NCBI GenBank assembly: GCA_018296165.2 | Contig: JACKQL020000130.1 | Coordinates: forward strand, 59,965 to 123,964 | Length of the DNA stretch: 64,000 nucleotides | Reading direction: 5' to 3' | Source of the DNA: Termitomyces sp. T153 | Lineage: Eukaryota > Basidiomycota > Agaricomycetes > Agaricales > Lyophyllaceae | Shown: in pieces, positions 57,965 to 64,000 of the stretch | Numbering within the stretch: position 1 is the stretch's first letter | Layout: every line of letters starts with the position of its first letter | Notes under the pieces: generated by a model | Told to the model about the DNA's origin: nothing | The model's database searches: none | What the model saw: the letters and a program-made list of their open reading frames with translations, nothing else | Translations under genes and position numbers: made by a program

Positions 57965-58913
57965 ATGGCCAACCCAGTCCAATCTCCTCTTATGGGCTAC
58001 GAGAACGCCGAGCCTCTTCCAGACACGCTGAACCCCGACGGCAAGTCATTGTACAACCCCCCGACCAACGTCAAATCCTCTGCTTATGAAGAATTCCCCC
58101 AACCAATCGATTCATCCAACAATGGATTCGACTTTCACAGTGAGCTAATACAGAGCCCCTGGAATCGGCTCATGCCGTTACCACAGTCTACTATATGCAC
58201 AACGTTCCGAGCGAGATGAAATACGCACGCGAGTTGCACGAGCGCATCAGAAGAGAGTTTCCAGAGGTCAGTCCCGCCTTGCAGTGTCTCTTTGCACCTT
58301 GTATCAATTTCTATATCACAGCTACGGATCTATAAATTCTGGGAAAAACCCATCGGTGAGGAATTCTCGCTTCAAGGGACACCTCGATGCGACTAATGTT
58401 GCTCCAATTTCAGGACCACACCCCACTACCATGTTTGAGGTGAACACATTCACACCTCATCAGACTGGCGCTTTCTTTTCGTGGCTCACCGTCCACCGAG
58501 GTCCATGCTCGTACGTCATTTCCATTCCATCTACTACCCGAGTTACAACGCGCATATGTGTGTGGGTTCCCTATGAAACACCGGGATTTGAAGAAGCTTA
58601 TCGATATCATATCTGTTCTATATACCCATGCGTACGAGAATACCTCGTAGAACCGGATATTCGAACCATGGGAGACATCAGCCAGGAACCCGGAATATAC
58701 ACACCATATGCTGTGGTCTCTTCTATCCACTATTCAGTCTAATCTTGTCCATACTTATTTTGGTAGTGATGCTGACAACCGTTTTGTGTGCGTCATATCA
58801 GGGTGCTCATACATCCCAACACGGACGATGCGTACAAGGACCATACGGAATTGATGACTTGGATGGGCAGACCTTGGCCTTTGTATACGGAAATGTTGAA
58901 GAACCACTCGTAG
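57965..58913 (+). CDS. DOPA 4,5-dioxygenase family protein
   Basis: Member of the small DOPA-like dioxygenase family, extradiol ring-cleaving enzymes named for betalain synthesis in Amanita but widespread in fungi. Exons: 57965-58139, 58187-58266, then three more up to the TAG at 58911-58913. A 47-nt intron joins FDFH to IYYMHNVPSEMKYAREL, which carries the first His. Then come REFPELRIYKFWEKPIGPHP, TTMFEVNTFTPHQTGAFFSW and LTVHRGPCSVLIHPNTDDAY, and KDHTELMTWMGRPWPLYTEM at the end. The conserved HIYY, GPHP, HRG, HPN and DHTE histidines expected for iron binding are all present. The fourth intron is long (about 290 nt). An N-terminal arm of about 50 residues precedes the core. Substrate is unknown and no betalain gene is nearby. 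Confidence 0.85.
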
Positions 58914-59171
58914 GCGTTGTATTGTAAAGAACTATTTGTAGCTTGGTCGTTGTATCGTATTTGGATTGCTAGCACTGCCGCCGAAATCACTAATGATCTG
59001 TATGCATTGCTATTCCTTGTTATTGCATGCCCCAGCAACATAAGTAGCTTACTTGCAATAATGCGGTTGGTACTGTATGAGGTAACTCTCAAGGGACATG
59101 GGCAGGAGATCAAGTGGACATGGCAGGAAACCAAAGAAAAACAAAAAATGTACGATTAACCTTTAAGACAA

Positions 59172-59254
59172 TGTCCCTAGCAGGATTCGAGCCTGCGGCT
59201 TCTCGGAGCGCAAACAACCACAACGAGATGATTTAACCACTAATCGATAGGGAC
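59172..59254 (-). tRNA. tRNA-His (GTG anticodon) with an 11-nt intron
   Basis: Cloverleaf on the minus strand: acceptor gtccctA/tagggac (7 bp), D arm gatt/aatc, anticodon stem tctcg/cgaga (5 bp), T stem gcagg/cctgc with loop ctcgaat, discriminator A. The anticodon loop has 18 bases. With the canonical splice site one base after GTG, the intron is 11 nt and the mature tRNA is 72 nt. The segment tagtggtta...tcgttgtgg strongly resembles yeast tRNA-His. Confidence 0.9.
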
Positions 59255-59855
59255 TTGTAAAGCGATGATCATAACTTATTTAGATCGTGATCAACCGGCG
59301 CTCTATGGCCGGCCCGCTGCCAAACGGTGAACTTCTTTGAATGCCTGAATGGAGCCAGCGCACGGGGGCTGTTGATTTTAACGTTTCATTCAGCCTCACG
59401 GTGAATGAATCCAGTTTAATACATTACACTGTTATATCGGACGCACATATGCATCTCTAATATATGTACATTACATTCTTATGTCAGACGCACCAGAAGA
59501 AATACTGATGGGCCTCTTCCGGGAAACTGAACAAGAGTCCGAGTCGGAGTGAACGATTTCATTCTTTGAAGCTTGGATGGAGGCTCTTGTTTTACCTCGA
59601 ACCAAACGAATCCAGTCTAATAGATTATACCAATATATCAATAGGTTATACCAATATATCAATAGGTTATACCAATATATCAATAGGTAATACCACTATA
59701 TCAGACACACAGAAACGGCTGATGGGCGAGGTCAAAGTAGTTGCCCTTCTTTACTGGTCACGGTAAAGTACAGGATCCGGGTCGGCCTTCTCCGCAAGCC
59801 ACGATACAAGCTCAGACACCTCAAACACGCTTTCACCCCACTTCCCACGACGGAA
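59255..59855. other. Intergenic region upstream of cystathionine beta-synthase
   Basis: No gene seen. Holds the AT-rich 21-bp tandem repeat listed separately. The motif cagacgcac/ggacgcac recurs near 59437, 59484 and 59704. Confidence 0.45.
59625..59704. repeat. 21-bp AT-rich tandem repeat, 3.8 copies
   Basis: The unit ttataccaatatatcaatag plus g is perfectly repeated at 59625-59645, 59646-59666 and 59667-59687. A diverged partial copy follows at 59688-59704. It starts about 230 bases and ends about 150 bases before the cystathionine beta-synthase ATG. Confidence 0.9.
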
Positions 59856-61404
59856 ATGCCCCAGATACTAGACAACGCGCTCGATGCGGTTGGCCATACG
59901 CCCCTGATTCGGCTCGATAAGATCGCGAGGCTCAACGGGCTCAGATGTAACCTTCGTAAGTTCCGGGTTCATATCAGCAAGAATACTATGAATGTTGAGA
60001 TGGGTTGTAGTTGGGAAGGTAGAGTATATGTCTGCTGGTGGGTCTGTTAAGGATCGTATTGCGAAGGCGATGGTTGAGGCGGCGGAGAGGGAGGGGAGGT
60101 TGATACCCGGCAAGAGTGTCGTCATTGAGCCAACTTCTGGCAATACTGGTGCGTCGGAGAGCGTCCTACCTATGCCTCGTGTGCTAACATGTGGTTTAGG
60201 CATTGGACTAGCAATGGCTTGCGCTATCAAAGTCTGTTGGCCACTGAGCAATTGTCAATATGGGCGCTGAATACTACAGATCAGGGCTATGCCGTCATCA
60301 TAACACTGCCTAACAAGATGTCGCTTGTAAGTTATGACGTGTCCTTCTCATCAGATCCTCTTCCTCGAGTTCCGTCTGATCTCATTCGCAGGAGAAGGAA
60401 GCTGCACTTCGCGCTCTCGGCGCCGAGGTCGTTCGTACCCCTAGCGAAGCAGCGTGGGATTCACCGGAGAGTCATATAGGTACAATCCCAACTTGACGCT
60501 CTGGCTGAATTCCTCAACGATCGTAGGTGTCGCTCGGAAACTGCAGCGAGAAATATCGCATGGTATAATATTGGATCAGTATGGAAACGTCAGTCGTTAA
60601 CCATGTCCATATTCACTGCTCATGCGGGCCGCACGGTTTAGTCGAACAATCCACTTGCCCATGAGTATACTACTGGGCCCGAAATTATCGAGGCCGTTGT
60701 ATCTACGCCCTCGACTCTTGCGAGACCGTCGTCTGGAAAGGTCGATGTCGTAGTTGCCGGTGCTGGGACGGGTGGGACTATCAGTGGGATATCGCGTGTT
60801 ATCAAGAAGACCCATAACAAGGACTGCGTTGTCGTTGGTGTTGATCCTGTAAGTCAATCTTCGGCCTCGATCCACCATCTTTATCAAGTATGTAACACCA
60901 TCTTACAGCATGGAAGTATTCTCGCTTGCCCGGATGAGTTGAACAAAGCCAAAGAGGGAACGCCATACGTCGTCGAGGGCATCGGTTATGATTTCATCCC
61001 TGATGTATTGTCTCACGATGAAGTCGACTCTTGGATCAAGACCTCAGATGAGGAAGCGTTTGCAGCCGTTCAGACGATCATGCGGGAAGAAGGCCTTCTC
61101 GTTGGTGGGAGTAGTGGTAGTGCTTTGAGTGGTGCGCTACGTTGGTTGTGCAGTGACGCGGGACGCAAGGTCGCTGATACGGAGGGCTTGAATGTCGTCG
61201 TGCTGTTCCCTGATGGGTAAGTTGTGCAGCTCCGGCCCAAGATTGAGGATTTGATTTAATTTACTACCCAGGATTCGGAATTATATGAGCAAACCGTGGT
61301 TTTTGAAGATAGCTTTAGAATCGAAGCCAACGCCCTTGGCAGGGTTGATTTCTAAAGTGTTGAAGAAGGATTCTCCTCCGGTGGCTACTAAGGCATCCCT
61401 GTAA
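59856..61404 (+). CDS. CYS4: Cystathionine beta-synthase, catalytic core only
   Basis: PLP enzyme that condenses serine with homocysteine (transsulfuration). Nine exons (59856-59955, 60011-60148, 60200-60231, 60285-60326, 60392-60479, 60527-60588, 60642-60848, 60909-61216, 61272-61404) give 369 residues in one frame. Motifs: [20 protein letters not shown] at the N-terminus, [13 protein letters not shown] with the PLP lysine, [18 protein letters not shown] (substrate loop), and [20 protein letters not shown]. Then [18 protein letters not shown] (phosphate cup), [28 protein letters not shown] and [11 protein letters not shown] follow. The last matches the CBS branch rather than bacterial-type cysteine synthase. 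It stops about 30 residues after KPWFLK, so the regulatory pair of CBS (Bateman) domains found in yeast and human enzymes is absent. The N-terminus has no haem-binding extension. Confidence 0.9.
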
Positions 61405-61929
61405 TGTCTTTTTGTAATGTCTTTTTGTATACATCTGTACACACATCATATTTTCTTGTCATTTACTTCGCTTGGGTATAGAATCAGGGTTTCAAATGGA
61501 ATTTGCAAGTGATGAAGTCTTCTAAGAATATCACATTGGGAATCCTATATGCTAATATGGTGAGAGGTGTGGAGAGTAATGTAGGAACCGAAGAACTCTA
61601 CTCGAACAGAAGTCCAGAAATGGGAAAGTTGGGTTCATGGAAGAGAACCATGCTGTAAACTTTTTTTGATGTCTCAACCAAAACCTTAACTGGTGATTAC
61701 TGCCAACTCCGAAATGACACTTTGCGATCTCTGAAGCAACAATTACATATAAATTCAATGTGTACAAGAATTTTAGCTGGATTTGTGGTCTCGATACTTA
61801 GGATGTGGTAAATATATGCATTTATTTTAGAGCAGAGAATTCGGGCTCGGTGTTGATTGGTGGTGAGATAAAGATAAATAAAAAACAAAGGAAAAAGGAA
61901 AAAAAGAGATAGACAAGGCAATTGAACAG
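61405..61929. other. Intergenic, no recognisable gene
   Basis: 3' flank of cystathionine beta-synthase. CpG still occurs here, so the relic block begins after about 61.9 kb. Confidence 0.45.
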
Positions 61930-61944
61930 GTTTCTATACATAAC

Positions 61945-62193
61945 TTGAGATGTAGACTTGTAGGCTCAATTGTTTCAATTCCAAGAATCAACATGCATGT
62001 CTCTGAAGAGGATTTGTCAATTCCATTACACAGGAGACAATTTCCAGTTCAATTGATCTTTGCTATGACAATCAACAAGTCTCAAGGGTCAATCAGTGAA
62101 GCATGTTGGTGTAAGGGGACTAGTCTTTGGACTGTCCCACCCTTGCCTAGCTTAGTCTGTGGGGATTGGTGCCTCTATCTAGCCAACCTCTAG
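61945..62193 (+). pseudogene. Helitron/PIF1-type helicase C-terminal relic
   Basis: The frame reads VSIPRINMHVSEEDLSIPLH and then RRQFPVQLIFAMTINKSQGS, the end of the PIF1-family helicase encoded by Helitron transposons (FIPRI box, then RRQFPV and MTINKSQG of motif VI). After KSQG the family pattern GQSVKHVGV continues only in another frame, which shows a frameshift. A stop follows soon after. Only this fragment is preserved, in CpG-poor DNA. A cellular PIF1 gene is unlikely because everything upstream is missing. Confidence 0.75.
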
Positions 62194-62391
62194 ACCACCT
62201 GGCCCCTTCTTACTTCCTCACTCTCTTGGTTCCTATATCCAATGAGTATATCATACCTAGCACATGGTATATTATCATTAATGATTGATTTTCTACTTGT
62301 TGAGAGGTAGGTGCATCCTCATTTAATGACATGTCTCTGTCATGTGTGTTTGGCTATATTCTTTTAGATTTGTTTTCCCCACACCTCAATC

Positions 62392-62545
62392 TGTTCTACT
62401 CCATAGAGTGTGACTGAGGTGTGTCTCTTAACTAACTTTCAAGTTTGCAATTACTTATGATACCTAGTAAATTACTTTTCTCTAGGTATTCAATATAGTT
62501 TGTTCTACTCCATAGAGTGTGACTGAGTAAATCACTTTTCTCTAG
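62392..62545. repeat. Tandem duplicated segment with two shared blocks
   Basis: The block tgttctactccatagagtgt plus gactgag occurs near 62392 and again near 62501, 109 bases apart. The block acttttctctag follows at about 62475 and about 62533. Lies just upstream of the gag-like relic and may belong to a decayed LTR. Confidence 0.7.
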
Positions 62546-62704
62546 CCATCACACTTGTTCAATGTCTATCTCTGATAGTTATGGGCCCTGTTGCCTAATA
62601 CCAAATTGAGATTAGACTTTAGATGAACTCAAAGGGACTATACAGCCTCCCACTCTTGTTCCAACTGTGCAGGATAAAACCTCTAACAGCTTCTCCATTG
62701 AATC

Positions 62705-62960
62705 ATGCCAAACTCTGAAGCCACTACCTCTCCAGTCCTAACTGGACCTGACAACTATCAAATCTGGATGATTAAGATCATGGCAAAGCTATGCTAGGAG
62801 AAAGTTTGAGATGTTGTCAGGGGGACACCCATAGCATCTGCCACAATGACCTCAACACTACTACAGCACCCATCACTGGAACAGCTGATAAGACCCAATT
62901 GTTCCTGGGCACCATTATTGACATCTAGGACTATCTTATCTGGGCAGCACCTGATGTGGA
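62705..62960 (+). pseudogene. Copia-type gag relic
   Basis: From the ATG at 62705 the frame reads MPNSEATTSPVLTGPDNYQI and WMIKIMAKLC, then a stop. After stops and frame changes it continues VVRGTPIAS and LGTIIDI. The G-x-NYxxWxxxMxxxL pattern is the start of the gag polyprotein of Ty1/Copia elements in fungi. Broken and CpG-poor; no reverse transcriptase follows before the window ends. Confidence 0.6.
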
Positions 62961-63419
62961 CACAGCACAAGTTTGTACAAGTCACATGACTTCATCACAT
63001 GGGATCTAGCTGTGATGGTAGAGTGCTGAGTAGTTACTGTAACATTGCATGATGAAGTTTTAGAGTCCCTCAGATAGAACAGTTGTAAGTTCTGAGATTG
63101 AGAGAACTAACTAATACAATACATTGTGAATATTTATATATCATAGAACTGCATTAGGTAATAAACTAGTAGTAAGCCATTGGATGTACAACAAGTAGCA
63201 TTCATGTGATGTGCTCTTGGCATTGCACTGCTACATATGCACTCCAGGCATTGTGGACAATGAAAGGAGCCTTGAAGTGTTGGGACAGCAATGACTTAAC
63301 AGTAAGTTGAGTAAGGACAGTGGAGTTGAGTTGAGACTGCAGAGTTGAGTAAAGACCATGGAGTTGGGTTTTATATATTTTATTTTTTGAACTGGTGGAA
63401 GCCTCAAGGGATGCAAGTA

Positions 63420-63760
63420 TAGTGGGAATGGAAGAGTTAATCCAACAAGGCATTGGTTTGTGAGGTGGCAAGTTTAGCCAACTCAGAGTCCAGATCTGGG
63501 TTGCACATCTCTTGGTTTGGGTTTTTGACAGGGGTCTTCTCTGTATTACTAGCATTGGACTTCTCAGTATTGGTTGCAGTGACAGCTCCAGATTTATTGG
63601 AGGCATGGGTGAGAGTGTTACAATTAGTGTCAAGGGGTAAGGAGATATAAGCAGCAGTGAGAGCAGTTTCCTTGAGAGAGTGATGAGTGTGGGTTGTGGG
63701 GTTGCAGTCTTGCTTGCTGCAGAGGTAAGGAGCATAATGAGAGTGGCAATGGTAGAAAGG
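63420..63760 (-). pseudogene. Relic reading frame of unknown transposon origin
   Basis: On the minus strand one frame reads like a natural hydrophilic protein: THTHHSLKETALTAAYISL, then NKSGAVTATNTEKSNASN, TEKTPVKNPNQEMCNPDLD and SELAKLATSQTNALLD, followed by a stop. A longer 212-codon open frame overlaps it in another phase but is Leu/Pro/Thr-rich and looks like its shadow. Located in the CpG-poor block, so probably part of a gag-like gene. Family not recognised. Confidence 0.4.
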
Positions 63761-64000
63761 AGGGGTTGGGCTAGATATGTCAATGGCAGATCTGGATCCC
63801 TAGTTGACATGCTTCTTGCATGAGGGTTTGGGGAGAGCATGGAGGTGAGGTGGAAGTAAATCTTCTTGAAAGGCTCATTGGAGTTCTAACTGCTAATGTT
63901 TCTCCTTGCTGCACTTGCAAATTTGCTCTGACTGGGTGTGCAGCCTAAGGATGGCCAACAAGACTGTCTGCTAATGCAGCTGATTGATGTCTCTGTTGGG

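Noticed and set aside
58139..58154. A 14-nt intron between FDFH and PLESAH in the DOPA-dioxygenase gene
   Set aside because: Too short for splicing. Using the later acceptor gives a 47-nt intron and restores the conserved HIYY motif.
63202..63840. A 212-codon minus-strand open frame near the right end
   Set aside because: Leu/Pro/Thr-rich composition caused by repeated gttgag-type sequence in CpG-poor DNA. Another phase of the same strand reads as a more natural but broken protein.

Overview
The window reads as nuclear DNA of a filamentous basidiomycete, most likely an Agaricomycete. Almost every gene is cut by several introns of about 45-70 nt with GT-AG ends. The recognisable proteins are eukaryotic and fungal: U2AF, Fis1, Cox23, Pmt4, Mvp1, Rrp7, a dynactin subunit, a Ccc2-type copper pump, a P450 and an F-BAR/RhoGAP. 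Both tRNA genes carry short introns at the canonical position. The species cannot be named from the sequence alone. Exon calls come from splice-site and reading-frame continuity worked out by hand, so single boundaries may be off. No database was searched.

Layout. 0-9 kb: the N-terminal part of a probable SF3B1 homologue (minus, cut by the window edge), a small membrane/coiled-coil protein (plus), an SLC35F-type transporter (minus), an intergenic stretch with a 21-bp tandem repeat, and a multi-intron amidase (plus). 9-16 kb: Cox23 (minus), U2AF large subunit (minus) head-to-head with Fis1 (plus), an M50B-like membrane metalloprotease (minus) head-to-head with a divergent histone H2A (plus). 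16-26.5 kb: FCH-DEP-RhoGAP protein (plus), intron-bearing tRNA-Thr, mitochondrial ribosomal protein mL44 (plus), two diverged paralogues of unknown function (minus), dynactin p24 (minus). 26.6-36.3 kb: cytochrome P450 and a copper P-type ATPase (both minus), separated by about 4 kb without a recognisable gene. 36.6-43 kb: a CpG-poor block of decayed retroelements. 43.3-61.4 kb: DNAJC17-like protein (plus), F-box pseudogene (plus), Mvp1/SNX8, Pmt4, Rrp7 and a RING-PH-VWA scaffold (all minus), DOPA-dioxygenase family protein (plus), tRNA-His (minus), cystathionine beta-synthase (plus). 61.9-64 kb: a second CpG-poor block with Helitron-helicase and Copia-gag relics.

The genes are mostly housekeeping and do not form a cluster or pathway. 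Loose themes are pre-mRNA splicing (SF3B1, U2AF, DNAJC17), the secretory/endosomal system (Pmt4, Mvp1, Ccc2, SLC35F) and mitochondria (Cox23, Fis1, mL44). The strongest large-scale signal is the mosaic of gene DNA with normal CpG content and three nearly CpG-free islands that hold broken transposon coding sequence. I did not find a convincing new defence or biosynthetic system. The observations most worth a second look are the divergent H2A without the SQE tail, the membrane-anchored paralogue pair, the RING-PH-VWA scaffold with a degenerate metal site, and the CpG-depleted islands.
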